Shown piece by piece: positions 18,363-29,339 of a DNA stretch of 64,000 nucleotides. Position numbers and translations under genes: made by a program. Each line of letters opens with the position of its first letter. Within the stretch, counting starts at the first letter, position 1. Source of the stretch: Xanthomonas rydalmerensis (GTDB lineage: Bacteria; Pseudomonadota; Gammaproteobacteria; Xanthomonadales; Xanthomonadaceae). The stretch lies in assembly GCF_033170385.1 (NCBI RefSeq), contig NZ_CP126170.1, positions 4,178,001 to 4,242,000 of the forward strand, given 5' to 3'. The notes under the pieces are model-generated. The model saw nothing but the letters and a program-made list of their open reading frames with translations, searched no databases and was not told where the DNA came from.

Positions 18363-19298
18363 TCATCCATCAGGGTTTGCGGCCTGTGCGTGCAGGCGCA
18401 ATAGCGCCGCCTGCGCTGTGTCATCGGCCGGCAAATAGACCACCAGACGGTTGCCGTTGCGCGGCGCCGACCACCAGTTGACCTGGTGCAGGCGCAGCTC
18501 GCCTTCCTGCGGATGGCGGAAGCGCTTGAGCTGGTTCTCAACACCCCGCACCTCGCGCCGCTGCCGCCACAGCGCATCGAACTCGGGCGAGGCGGCACGG
18601 TAGCGCGCCAGCAACGCCTCCCATTCCGGCTCGCCCAGGTGTTCGGCCATCGCCGCGCGCAGCAACGCCACCATGTGCTGCAGCACGTCCTGCCGATCGA
18701 GCAATGCGTCGCGCCAGCGCGGATTGGTGAAGGCCTGATAGACGCAGTTGCGATCGGTGTCGGGCAGGTCGGCCAGGGTCACGCCCATCAGCCGCTCGAA
18801 GGCCGGGTTGGCGCCGAGGATGTCGAAGCGCGGGGTCTGCAGCATCGCCGGCCACGGCCCGAGCTGATCGAGCAGCATGCGCGCGGTGCCGGTCAGGCGT
18901 TCGCACGGCGCCGCCGCCAGGGCGGTCGTGCCGCCCACGCCGGCCAGCGCCAGCACGTGCGCGGTTTCGACCTCCGAACACTGCAGGGCGCGGGCGATGG
19001 CGGTCAGCACGCGCGCCGAAGCGCGCACCGGGCGCCCCTGTTCAAGCCACGTGTACCAAGTCACGCCGACATCGGCGAGCAAGGCGACCTCCTCGCGGCG
19101 CAGGCCGGGGGTGCGGCGCCTGCCGCCGCGCGGCAGCGCCAGGCGCGCCGGATCCAGGCTCTCGCGGCGGGCGCGCAGGAAGGCGCCAAGCGCGCGGGCA
19201 CGCTCGCTGGCCAGGGCCGGGCCCGACGACGCTGCAGGCGTGGCAGACGCGGCGACCCGCTCCGGCCTGGAGGTGGAATGGGCGAGGTCCAGTTGCAT
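18363..19298 (-). CDS. XRE-family helix-turn-helix regulator with MmyB-like ligand domain
   Basis: About 311 residues from the ATG at 19298 (MQLDLAHSTSRPERV). After a variable ~40-residue leader, the HTH segment LGAFLRARRESLDPARLALP and GLRREEVALLADVGVTWYTW is the MmyB/'GLRREEVA' signature. The remainder is the PAS-like MmyB domain (WPAMLQTPRFDILGANPAF ... VYQAFTNPRWRD ... LHQVNWWSAPRNGNRLVVY). These proteins usually repress a divergent dehydrogenase or transporter gene; here the divergent MFS pump (19495) is the obvious target. Alternative upstream starts exist. Confidence 0.82.
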   Translation of the reverse strand: MQLDLAHSTSRPERVAASATPAASSGPALASERARALGAFLRARRESLDPARLALPRGGRRRTPGLRREEVALLADVGVTWYTWLEQGRPVRASARVLTAIARALQCSEVETAHVLALAGVGGTTALAAAPCERLTGTARMLLDQLGPWPAMLQTPRFDILGANPAFERLMGVTLADLPDTDRNCVYQAFTNPRWRDALLDRQDVLQHMVALLRAAMAEHLGEPEWEALLARYRAASPEFDALWRQRREVRGVENQLKRFRHPQEGELRLHQVNWWSAPRNGNRLVVYLPADDTAQAALLRLHAQAANPDG

Positions 19299-19494
19299 CG
19301 TCTTCTCCGCTTCGTTGTCCGCCAGTGCCAACGATCCCGTGCCGGCACACAGCGCTCGCTGCGCCGCCATTTCCCGTTACACCACCGGGGGACGTCGCAC
19401 CCAAAGCAAACCGCCCGAGATCCCAGGGAGGCACTGCCAGTACCAGGATAAATGAGTCCTTGTACCAGTTTAGAGGCTCTCCATACTGCGCGCC
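19299..19494. promoter_or_regulatory. Divergent promoter region with paired GTACCAG sites
   Basis: About 200 bp between the MmyB-type regulator and the MFS gene. GTACCAG occurs at 19440-19446 and again at 19462-19468, exactly 22 bp apart (two helical turns) and within 55 bp of the MFS start. This is a plausible operator for the adjacent regulator. The DNA here is more AT-rich than the flanking genes. Confidence 0.4.
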
Positions 19495-20967
19495 ATGACC
19501 ACGCCCTCCCCCGTCTCCGCCATGTCCGCCACCGCCCCCGCCCTGAGCCGCCGCGGCCTCGGCATCCTGCTGATCGGGCAGATGCTGCCGTTGATCGACT
19601 TCTCCATCCTCAATGTCGCGCTCGGTTCGATCGCGCGCACGCTGCATGCGTCGGCGATGCAACTGGAGCTGATCGTGGCCGTCTACGGCGTCGCCTTCGC
19701 GGTGGGCCTGGCAGCAGGCGGCCGGCTCGGCGACAACCTCGGCCGGCGCCGCGTGTTCGGTGCCGGCGTGCTGCTGTTCGGCCTGGCCTCGTTGCTGTGC
19801 GGCGTGGCCGGCTCGGTGACGGCGCTGCTGGCCGGGCGCACGCTGCAAGGGCTGGGCGCGGCACTGGCGGTGCCGCAGATCCTCGCCACCATCCACGTCA
19901 GCCTGCACGGCAAGGCGCACGCCCGGGCGCTGGCGCTGTACGGCTCGCTGGGCGGCATCGCCTTCGTCATCGGCCAGGTACTGGGCGGATCGCTGGTCAG
20001 CGCGAACATCGCCGGCTCCGGCTGGCGCAGCGTGTTCCTGATCAACCTGCCGTTCTGCCTGCTGGCGCTGGCCTGCCTGCGCGCCGTGCCGGAGACGCGC
20101 GCGGCGCGGCGGATGCCGCCCGACCTGGCCGGCGCCGGGCTGCTGGGGCTGTTCCTGGCCTGCCTGCTGCTGCCGTTGGCGCTGGGCCCGGCGCTGCACT
20201 GGCCACCGGCATGCCTGGCGGTGCTGGCCGCCTGCCTGCCGCTGCTGGCGGCACTGACCCGGGTCGAACTGTGGCAGGAACGCCGCGGGCGGACGCCGCT
20301 GCTGCCGCCGGCCTTGCTGCGGCTGCCCAGCGTGCGCTTCGCGCTGCTGGTGGGCGGGGTGTTCTTCACCTGCTGGAGCGGCTTCATGTTCGTGCTGGCG
20401 CTGACGCTGCAGACCGGCGCCGGACTCTCGCCGCTGCAGTCGGGCAACGCCTTCATCGTACTGGGCGCGGCCTACTTCGCCTCCGCGCTGGTCAGCGCCC
20501 GCGTGGCGGCGCGCTGCGGCCCGGTGCCGACGCTGCTGCTCGGCTGCCTGGTGCAGATGCTGGGCCTGCTGGCGCTGGGCTGGACGCTGCACGCGGTGTG
20601 GCCGCACCCGGGCGCACTCAACCTGGCTCCGGCAACGGCGCTGATCGGCGCCGGCCAGGCCTGGATCGTGGCCAGCTTCTACCGCATCGGCCTGTCGCAG
20701 GTGCCCACCGACCATGCCGGCGCCGGCAGCGCCATGCTTTCCACCATCCTGCAGGCGGCCATGGGCCTGGGGCCAGCGGCACTGGGCGCGATCTACGCCC
20801 ACGCCCGCGGCGGCGGCAGCCTGGCCGCGATGCAGGCAGCGCTGCACAGCGAGTGGCTGGCGATGCTGCTGCTGGTGATCTGCGCACTGTTCTATCTGCG
20901 CCGGCAACGTCGTGCCGGCACATCGGCAACGGCACCGAGCGCGGCGCTGCCGCCGATCGCCGAGTAG
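19495..20967 (+). CDS. MFS transporter, DHA2 (14-helix) drug-efflux type
   Basis: 490 residues with about 14 hydrophobic segments. Motif A of MFS drug pumps appears as GRLGDNLGRRRVF (about residues 76-88). The early LLIGQMLPLIDFSILNVALG segment resembles the DHA2 motif with an acidic residue in helix 1 (Asp35). The C-terminus is cytoplasmic and basic/Ala-rich. It probably exports a small toxic compound by proton antiport. It is divergent from the MmyB-type regulator, which likely controls it. An internal ATG (MSATAPALSRR, residue 9) is a possible alternative start. Confidence 0.88.
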   Translation: MTTPSPVSAMSATAPALSRRGLGILLIGQMLPLIDFSILNVALGSIARTLHASAMQLELIVAVYGVAFAVGLAAGGRLGDNLGRRRVFGAGVLLFGLASLLCGVAGSVTALLAGRTLQGLGAALAVPQILATIHVSLHGKAHARALALYGSLGGIAFVIGQVLGGSLVSANIAGSGWRSVFLINLPFCLLALACLRAVPETRAARRMPPDLAGAGLLGLFLACLLLPLALGPALHWPPACLAVLAACLPLLAALTRVELWQERRGRTPLLPPALLRLPSVRFALLVGGVFFTCWSGFMFVLALTLQTGAGLSPLQSGNAFIVLGAAYFASALVSARVAARCGPVPTLLLGCLVQMLGLLALGWTLHAVWPHPGALNLAPATALIGAGQAWIVASFYRIGLSQVPTDHAGAGSAMLSTILQAAMGLGPAALGAIYAHARGGGSLAAMQAALHSEWLAMLLLVICALFYLRRQRRAGTSATAPSAALPPIAE

Positions 20968-21105
20968 GCCGCGCGGCAACGCCCGCGCGTCTGGTGCCGC
21001 AACCGCGCGGCAAAGAATGCCGGCGGCCGTCCGGCTATAATCCGTCATCCCTTTCGACGCCCTCCGGCCGCCGGCCGGCGGGCGCCCTGCGCCTTTGGAG
21101 CCGCC

Positions 21106-22767
<1,662 letters not shown>

Positions 22768-22794
22768 GCCGCAGCGCGTTCGTGCAGCACCCGC

Positions 22795-22828
22795 CACGGC
22801 CCGCCTCGCGCGGGCCGTGTGCGTTTTG
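22795..22828 (+). terminator. Terminator of ettA
   Basis: CACGGCCCGC and GCGGGCCGTG form a stem with a short CTC-type loop, followed by TGCGTTTTG. It lies 28 bp after the ettA stop on the plus strand. Confidence 0.8.
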
Positions 22829-22862
22829 CGGTTGTGTCCACGATGACGTTTGCAGGGACGCT

Positions 22863-22933
22863 CGTAGGAGTGGCTTCAGCCGCGACCGAGGCGCTACCGG
22901 TAACGCCCGGTCGCGGCTGAAGCCGCTCCTACG
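22863..22933. repeat. REP element (GTAGGAGCGGCTTCAGCCG family), copy 1
   Basis: The left end, CGTAGGAGTGGCTTCAGCCG continuing CGACCG, is mirrored by CGGTCGCGGCTGAAGCCGCT continuing CCTACG, so the ~71-bp unit is one long imperfect palindrome. It lies between the convergent ettA and def genes. Confidence 0.9.
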
Positions 22934-22953
22934 AAAAGCACGTCGGTCCTGCG

Positions 22954-23469
22954 CTACAGCTCGTACGACAGCACGTCCTCGAAGCCGAACTTGTCGAAGT
23001 CGCGGATGCGCGAGGGATACAGCCGGCCGATCAGGTGGTCGTGCTCGTGCTGCACCACGCGGGCGTGGAAGCCCTCGGCCTCGCGCTGCAGCGGCGTGCC
23101 GTCCGGCAGCACGCCGCGGTAACGGATGTGCCGGTAGCGCGGGATCACCGCGCGCAACCCCGGAATGGACAGGCAGCCTTCCCAGCCATCCTCCAGCGCG
23201 TCGGACAGCGGTTCGATCTCGACGTTGGCCAGGGCGGTGCGCGGCACCGGCGGCGCCTCCGGATAGCGCGCGCTGCGCTCGAAACCGAACACCATCAACT
23301 GCAGGTCCACTGCGATCTGCGGCGCGGCCAGGCCGACGCCGCGCGCGGCGTCCATGGTCTCGAACATGTCGGCCACCAGCGCATGCAGTTGCGCGCTGTC
23401 GAAGTCGGTGACCGGCGGCGCCTGGCGCAGCAGACGCGGGTCGCCCATGCGGATGATGTCGCGGATCAT
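22954..23469 (-). CDS. def: Peptide deformylase
   Basis: 171 residues, normal length. The three metalloenzyme motifs are intact: GVGLAAPQ (44-51), EGCLS with metal ligand Cys99, and HEHDH (His141, Glu142, His145). It removes the formyl group from the N-terminal methionine of new proteins. The gene stands alone, not next to fmt as the canonical def1 does, so this may be a second paralogue; the genome-wide copy number cannot be seen here. REP elements lie on both sides. Confidence 0.95.
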   Translation of the reverse strand: MIRDIIRMGDPRLLRQAPPVTDFDSAQLHALVADMFETMDAARGVGLAAPQIAVDLQLMVFGFERSARYPEAPPVPRTALANVEIEPLSDALEDGWEGCLSIPGLRAVIPRYRHIRYRGVLPDGTPLQREAEGFHARVVQHEHDHLIGRLYPSRIRDFDKFGFEDVLSYEL

Positions 23470-23608
23470 GTGCGGGCTCCTGGACGGGGATGCCCCCGAT
23501 TATCCGCCGTGGCGGCGATGCGTGCAGCGGGGCTGCGATGTACCGTGGCCCCAGCTACGGTCTGCAGCGGTGCGATATCTGCATTCCAGCAAAGCGCCGA
23601 CGCAACGT

Positions 23609-23675
23609 CGTAGGAGCGGCTTCAGCCGCGACAGGTTTCATGGGAACGCCTGTCGCGGCTGAAGCCGCTCCTACG
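23609..23675. repeat. REP element (GTAGGAGCGGCTTCAGCCG family), copy 2
   Basis: CGTAGGAGCGGCTTCAGCCG continuing CGACAGG is mirrored by CCTGTCGCGGCTGAAGCCGC continuing TCCTACG. A 67-bp palindrome about 25 bp beyond the bcsC stop; it may also act as the 3' end of the cellulose transcript. Confidence 0.9.
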
Positions 23676-23700
23676 ACGGGAGCAGTGCGCCTGCCGCGCC

Positions 23701-26700
23701 CTACTCCGGCACGTATGGCGAGGCCAGCACCTGCGGGCGGCGGCCGAGGCCGGCGCCGAGCCGGTCGAGCACGAAGCGCACGTAGATGTTGGTGCTGAAC
23801 TGGGTGTAGTCGCGGGCATTGTTGAACAGCAGGCGGCCGCCCAGGAACAGTTGCGGGGCGATCTGCCATTCGGCCGCGCCGGCGATGTTGTAGGACATGC
23901 CGGTCTTGCTCTGCCCGGCGTAGACCGGCGCGACGTAGCGGTCGGTCAAGCCCAGCAGCGCGGCCAGCGAGGCGGCGTCGTAGGCGGCCTGCTGCATCTG
24001 CGCGCTGGTCGGGAAGTACGGGCTGTCGTCGCTGCGGAAGTGCTGCACGCCGACGCTGGCGTCCACGCTCCAGTTGACCGTGCGCCCGGCCGTTCGCCCG
24101 CTCCAGTGCACAGGGAAGCCCAGGTCCACGTAGTCCTGCGGGCTGAAGTAGCCGCCCTGGCCATACGTGTAGCCGCCCAGGTTCTTGTCGTACTGCATCG
24201 CGGTCAGGTTGAGGCCGGCGGTCAGCGACTGGTTCTCGGTGTCCAGCGCGTGCACGTACACGCCCAGGTCGACCTGGCGGTGATCGTTGCTGGCGACGTT
24301 GCGGCCGACCAGGCGGTCGGCACCGACGCTGGCGTAACCGCCGAGCAGGCCGTTGTCTAGGGTGGCCGACAGGCGCAGGCCGTTGCTGGTCACACCGCCC
24401 CAGCCGAGCCCGGCGCGGCCGTCGTCGACGCCGCCGAAGGACAGCAGGCTGTCGCTGACCGCGCGGCGGAACACCTCGCCCGAATAGGTCAGGGTGTCGC
24501 CAGCCTGGCCGCGGTAACCGACGCCGCCGACGATGCGCCGCTCGGGGAAGCCGACCGGGGTGCTGCCGAGGTCGGCGCTGAAACCGCCGTTCTTGTAGGT
24601 CACCGCCATGCCGACGCCGCGCGCGTCCTGGTCCATGCGCCGCGCGCCGTTGCCGTTGGCGGCCATGGTGTACAGCGCCTGGCTGAAGCCGGCCGGGGTC
24701 AGCGTCGCGGCGGTGGGGTTGGCCGCCAGGTTGCGGAAGCGGGCGATGTCGGCGGCGCTGAGGTCGGCGCTGCGCGAGGCGTCGCCGAGGATGGCGCTGG
24801 CCAGCGTGCCGATCGCGGTGTCGGCGGCGGTATTGCCGAGCAGGAAGGCCGACAGCGGCTCGGCGTACAGCGCCTGCAGCGCCGCCGCCTCGCGCTGCGC
24901 GTTGGTCAGCGTCGGGTCGGTGTCGTTGAACAGCTTGTTGTACAGCCCGGTGTTGACCGCGTAGGTGCGCAGCGCGTTGCGGGTGGCGTTGCTGTTGCCC
25001 TCGGTGAGCAGCAGTTGGTACAGGTCGCTGCCGACCAGGCTGTCGATCGGGGTGCGGTCGGCGGCCAGCGCATCGCCCATCGCCGCGGCCGGGCCGGCAC
25101 CGAAACGGCTGGCGGTGGCGTAGCCGGTACCGAGCGTGCCGGCATCGAGCAGGGTCGGGGTGACGTCGACCTGCAGCTTGCCCTCGCCCACCGCGAACTC
25201 GCCATGCAGCGGCACTTCCAGATCGCGCAGGCGGCCCAGGCCGGCTTCGCCGTCGCGGGCGCGGTAGCTGGCGCCGGTGGCGACGCTGTCGCTGTTCTCG
25301 GCCTGCACTTCGCGCAGTTCGTCGAGCACGCTGGCACCGCCCGCGGAGGTGGCCGGTGCCGCCGGCTGGCGCAGGGACGCACGCGGCGTGTCGGCCAGCA
25401 ATCCATCATCGGGCAGCGCGCGCGGCGCGGTGCGGGCTGTGCTGCTGCGCTGGCCCGGCACCGGCAGCGCGGCCAGGGCCACGCCCACGGCGCTGGCGCT
25501 GGCGCTGGCCGGCGGCGGCAGGTCGTCGCCGGCGGCCACGGGCGCAGACGCCGGCAACGCGGAGGCCGCGTAGGCCGGGGCCGGCACGCCGCCGCCGAGG
25601 CTGTCGGACACCACAGCGGCGCTGCGCGGCATGCGCCCGTTCATGCCAGCGAACGGATTGAGCGGGCGCCCGGCCGCGGCGTACGACGCCGGACCGTTGG
25701 CGGCCGGCAGGCCGTTGTCGTACTGACCCGATTCGTGCGCCTGCGCCGCCAGCGCGGCGCGGAAATAGCTCTCGGCCTTGCGGTTCTTGCCGGCGCTGCG
25801 ATACACGCGACCGGCGGCGGCGAGCACCTGCGGCGAATCCGGCGCCTGCGCCAGCGCGCGCTGCAGGTAGTCCTCGGCGCTGTGCAGGTCGCGCAGTGCG
25901 GCGGCGGTGTTGGCCGCGGCGATCAGCGTGTCCAGGTCGTTGGGCGACTGCTGCAGTTGCTGCTGGTACAGCACCAACGCCTGGCGCTGGTCGCCGGCGG
26001 CGGCGTACAGCCGCGCCAGCGCGGCCACTGCCTGCGGGTCCTGGTTCTGCTGCGCCAGCAGCGGCGCGAGCGCGTCGTAGGCGGCTTCGAGGTTGCCGAG
26101 TTCGCGCAGGGCATCGACCTGGCGCAACACGTAGCCGCTGCGCAGCGCCTGGTAGCGGCGCTGCTGCTCGGCGCTCATCTCGGTGTCGCGCAGTTGGCGC
26201 AGGGTCGCCGCCAGCTCCGCGTCCTGATGCGCGCGCAGCAGCACGCCGGCGTACTGCAGGCGCGATTCGGTGGAGGGATTCTGTCCGACCAAGCGCTGCG
26301 CCAGGGTCAGCGCGCGCGTGTTGCTGCCGATATCGGCATAGGCGCCGGCCATCGCCGCCAGCAATGCCGGCTGCTCCAGCGCGTCGCCCAGCGCGGCCTC
26401 GGTGCGGCCCAGCAGCAACTGCGCTTCGCCGCCGCGGCCCTGTTGTTGCAGCAGGCGCGCCTTGGCCGCCTGTTGTTCGACCCAGGCGGTGTTGCGCAGC
26501 GCGCTCATCTCGGCGGTGCGCGCACTGGCCGGGATGCGCTCCAGGCTGGCGTAGGCGCTGGCCCAGTCGCCGCGTTCCTGCGCCAGCAGCGCGTTGGCGT
26601 ACAGCGCCTCGGGCATGTCGCCATGCACCGCGAGCAGGCCGTCCATGACGCTGCGCGCCTGGTCCGGACGCCCGGCCTGCTGGTACAGACGCGCCAGGTC

Positions 26701-28176
26701 CAGGCGCACCCACGGATCGCCAGGGTTGTCGACCATCGCCGTCTCCAGCTCGCTCTGCGCGGTGACGGTATCGCCGGCCTCCAGCGCCTGCTGCGCGCGG
26801 GCGCGCTGCAGGTTGGCTTTCAGTGCGGTCTCGCCGCCGGCCTGCTGGCGCTGCGCCGGGCTGAGCCTGGCGAACAGCGCATTGGCCTCGGTGGCACGGC
26901 CCTGACGGCTGTACAGGGCGATCAGGCCCTGCAGTGCGCCGGCATCGTCGGCATGCAGGCGCAGCGCCTCGCGGTAGCTCTTTTCGGCCGCGGCGGCATC
27001 GCTGGCCGACTGCAGGTCGCCCAGCAGCGCGTAGCCGGCGGCCTCCTCGGGCTTGAGCTTGACCGCCTGCTGGGCCAGGCGCAGCGCCGCGTCGTTGTCG
27101 CCGCGCGCACGCGCGGCCTGTGCCTGCTGCAACTGCAGCCAGTAGCGCGCGCTGTCCAGCGCGCTGCGCCACTTGCCGTTGGCGGCCGCGGCCGGGCGCA
27201 GCAGCTCCTGCGCTTCGCCGAAGCGCTGCTGGCGCAGCCGCACCGAGCCCAGGCCGCCGAGTGCCTCGGCGTCGCGCGGACGCGCGCGCAGCACCTGCGC
27301 GAAGCGCTGTTCGGCCAGGGCCAGGTTGCCGGCGTTGAGCGCCTTGAAGCCCTCGCCCAGCTGTTCGCCGGCTGGATCGCCGCCTTGCGCGCGGCGCTCC
27401 TGCAGTTGCGCGGCCTTCCTGGCGATCTCGGCATCGTTCGGATTGGCGGCCAGGAACGCCTGGTACAGCGGCGCATCGGCAGGGCCGGCATTGAGCCACA
27501 GCAGGGCCTGACGCCAGCCGGCGCGCGCCGGGCCGGCGACATCGGCGCGTTTGCTCAGCGCGGCGAGCTGGGCGATGCCCTCGCGCCGCGACGGTTCGCG
27601 GTAGGTCTGCACCTGCGCCAGCGCCAGCGCCGCGGCGGTGTTGTCCGGCTGCGCGGCGGCCAGGCGGCGCAGGCCATCGCGCGCGCCTTCCCAGCCCTGC
27701 GGCGTGCCGGCCAGCGCCTGGTAGTACTCCAGCGCCAGCGCGTCCGGCGGACCCTTGCCATCGAACATCGCCTGGTAGGCGCGCACCGCGTCCACGTAGC
27801 GGCCGGCGGCGGCGGCGCGGCGCGCGTTGCGCAGGTCGACGTTGTCGCCGGTGCCGCCGATCGACATCGCCAGGCGCTGGGTCTGCGGCGCCTGCGGATG
27901 CGCCTTCTGCAATTGCGCCAGGCGCTTGCGCGCGTCGGTCTGGCGGCCTTGCGCCAGATCGATCTGGGCCAGGCCGAGCAGCGCGTCGGGCTGGTTCGGG
28001 TCGACCCGCAGCAACTTGCGCCAGGCGTCGGCGGCGAGGTCGTCGCGGCCCTGGTCGTGCCAGTAGTTGCCCTGGCTGACCAGTTGCTGGGTGGCGTCGG
28101 CGTTCTGCGCGTGGGCGCTGCCGGCGAGCAGGCACAGGTCGATCATGCCGGCCAGGTACAGGGGTTTGAGGTTCAT
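23701..28176 (-). CDS. bcsC: Cellulose synthase outer-membrane subunit BcsC
   Basis: About 1491 residues from the ATG at 28176, whose ATGA overlaps the bcsZ stop; an ATG at 28185 would add MLR. MNLKPLYLAGMIDLCLLAGS is the signal peptide. The first ~1000 residues are tetratricopeptide-like repeats (for example YWHDQGRDDLAADAWRKLL, LALAEQRFAQVLRARPRDAE), followed by a long Ala/Pro/Ser-rich linker (about 1050-1200) and a C-terminal barrel ending RLGAGLGRRPQVLASPYVPE. BcsC receives the glucan in the periplasm through its repeats and passes it through the outer membrane. It is the last gene of the operon; a REP follows. Confidence 0.95.
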   Translation of the reverse strand: MNLKPLYLAGMIDLCLLAGSAHAQNADATQQLVSQGNYWHDQGRDDLAADAWRKLLRVDPNQPDALLGLAQIDLAQGRQTDARKRLAQLQKAHPQAPQTQRLAMSIGGTGDNVDLRNARRAAAAGRYVDAVRAYQAMFDGKGPPDALALEYYQALAGTPQGWEGARDGLRRLAAAQPDNTAAALALAQVQTYREPSRREGIAQLAALSKRADVAGPARAGWRQALLWLNAGPADAPLYQAFLAANPNDAEIARKAAQLQERRAQGGDPAGEQLGEGFKALNAGNLALAEQRFAQVLRARPRDAEALGGLGSVRLRQQRFGEAQELLRPAAAANGKWRSALDSARYWLQLQQAQAARARGDNDAALRLAQQAVKLKPEEAAGYALLGDLQSASDAAAAEKSYREALRLHADDAGALQGLIALYSRQGRATEANALFARLSPAQRQQAGGETALKANLQRARAQQALEAGDTVTAQSELETAMVDNPGDPWVRLDLARLYQQAGRPDQARSVMDGLLAVHGDMPEALYANALLAQERGDWASAYASLERIPASARTAEMSALRNTAWVEQQAAKARLLQQQGRGGEAQLLLGRTEAALGDALEQPALLAAMAGAYADIGSNTRALTLAQRLVGQNPSTESRLQYAGVLLRAHQDAELAATLRQLRDTEMSAEQQRRYQALRSGYVLRQVDALRELGNLEAAYDALAPLLAQQNQDPQAVAALARLYAAAGDQRQALVLYQQQLQQSPNDLDTLIAAANTAAALRDLHSAEDYLQRALAQAPDSPQVLAAAGRVYRSAGKNRKAESYFRAALAAQAHESGQYDNGLPAANGPASYAAAGRPLNPFAGMNGRMPRSAAVVSDSLGGGVPAPAYAASALPASAPVAAGDDLPPPASASASAVGVALAALPVPGQRSSTARTAPRALPDDGLLADTPRASLRQPAAPATSAGGASVLDELREVQAENSDSVATGASYRARDGEAGLGRLRDLEVPLHGEFAVGEGKLQVDVTPTLLDAGTLGTGYATASRFGAGPAAAMGDALAADRTPIDSLVGSDLYQLLLTEGNSNATRNALRTYAVNTGLYNKLFNDTDPTLTNAQREAAALQALYAEPLSAFLLGNTAADTAIGTLASAILGDASRSADLSAADIARFRNLAANPTAATLTPAGFSQALYTMAANGNGARRMDQDARGVGMAVTYKNGGFSADLGSTPVGFPERRIVGGVGYRGQAGDTLTYSGEVFRRAVSDSLLSFGGVDDGRAGLGWGGVTSNGLRLSATLDNGLLGGYASVGADRLVGRNVASNDHRQVDLGVYVHALDTENQSLTAGLNLTAMQYDKNLGGYTYGQGGYFSPQDYVDLGFPVHWSGRTAGRTVNWSVDASVGVQHFRSDDSPYFPTSAQMQQAAYDAASLAALLGLTDRYVAPVYAGQSKTGMSYNIAGAAEWQIAPQLFLGGRLLFNNARDYTQFSTNIYVRFVLDRLGAGLGRRPQVLASPYVPE

Positions 28177-29339
28177 GCGGAGCATTGGGTTCTCCAGGCG
28201 GGCTGCAGCGCGCCGTCTGCGGAAAAGCGGTAGCGGTTGTCGAGCCAGGCGCGTCCGAACAGGATCAGCACCCGGTCGTAGTAGGGAAGCCGGGCCGCGG
28301 CGGCATCGCCGGGCGCGGGAATGCGTTGCGCCTGCGCCTTGAGCAGCGCCGGTTCGCGCAGCGCGCTCAAATACGGCAGCAGCGCTGCGGCGAAGCCGGG
28401 CGGGGCCTGGCCGCTGCCGACGCCCTGGCGGGTATCGATCTTCTCGTCGAGGCGGCCCTGCGCGCGCAATTGCTGCAGCGGGCCGGACAGATCGTCGAGC
28501 AGCGCCTTGCGCAGCGGATCGGCGGCATCGAGCATGCCGGCCCACAGGTACACGCGGATCGCGTCGTAGCTGCCGATCGCACCCTTGTCCGGATCGACGC
28601 CGAAGGCGCGGCCGTCCCAGGCGATCCAGTCCGGCGCGAAGCCGACCGGCGCGCTGTCGCGCAGCAGGCGCGCGCTGCGCGTGGCCAGACCGGCCCACGG
28701 CCCCTTCGGATCGACCGCGGCGAAACGCCGCAGCAATTGCAGCGGCAGGTAGCTGGGATTGAGCGTCCAGCGCTGCGGCGTGGCGAAGCCCTTGGCCGCC
28801 GGCAGCAGCATGCCGCCGAACCCGGGCAGTTCGACCAGCTCGGTGCGCCGCACCAGCGCCAGCATCTGCAGGCCGGCCTGGGTGTAGCCGGGCCGTTGCC
28901 ACAGGCGCCCGGCCTCGAGCAGCACGTAGGCGATCCACAGGTCGGCGTCGCTGGCGCTGTTACCGTCGAGCACGCGCCAACTGCCGTCGCTGGCGCGGCC
29001 CCACAGCCAGGCCGGCAGCACCTGCTGCGGGCGTCCGCCGCACAGGTTGTGCCGGGTCCAGCCGAGCACGCGCTCGAACAGCACCTGGTCGTTGGCCACC
29101 AGCGCGAAGAACAGCGCGTAGGACTGGCCCTCGGAGGTGCTGCGCTGGTCGGCGTGCTGGAAATCGATCACCCGCCCGCTGGCATCGATGTGCTTGGCGA
29201 CGAACGCGGTCCACTCGCGCCACGGCGCGCAGGCCGGCGCCACCGTGAGCGCGGCGCGCGCCGGCGGCAGCAGCGTCGCCGCGCCGGCAGCGAGCAGGCC
29301 GCCGAGCAGGCGCCGGCGTTGGCCGGTGTGTCCGTTCAC
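28173..29339 (-). CDS. bcsZ: Periplasmic endo-1,4-beta-glucanase BcsZ (GH8)
   Basis: 388 residues from a GTG at 29339 that overlaps the bcsB stop as GTGA. The N-terminus has a twin-arginine-like charge (TGQRRRLLGGLLAAGAATLL) and a signal peptide ending before LTVAPACA. Glycoside hydrolase family 8 landmarks are STSEGQSYALFFALV with the acid Glu70, NSASDADLWIAY (Asp131/133) and SYDAIRVYLWAGM with Asp259, corresponding to the catalytic pair of E. coli BcsZ. It trims cellulose during export. It ends PAWRTQCSA, overlapping the bcsC start. Confidence 0.95.
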   Translation of the reverse strand: MNGHTGQRRRLLGGLLAAGAATLLPPARAALTVAPACAPWREWTAFVAKHIDASGRVIDFQHADQRSTSEGQSYALFFALVANDQVLFERVLGWTRHNLCGGRPQQVLPAWLWGRASDGSWRVLDGNSASDADLWIAYVLLEAGRLWQRPGYTQAGLQMLALVRRTELVELPGFGGMLLPAAKGFATPQRWTLNPSYLPLQLLRRFAAVDPKGPWAGLATRSARLLRDSAPVGFAPDWIAWDGRAFGVDPDKGAIGSYDAIRVYLWAGMLDAADPLRKALLDDLSGPLQQLRAQGRLDEKIDTRQGVGSGQAPPGFAAALLPYLSALREPALLKAQAQRIPAPGDAAAARLPYYDRVLILFGRAWLDNRYRFSADGALQPAWRTQCSA

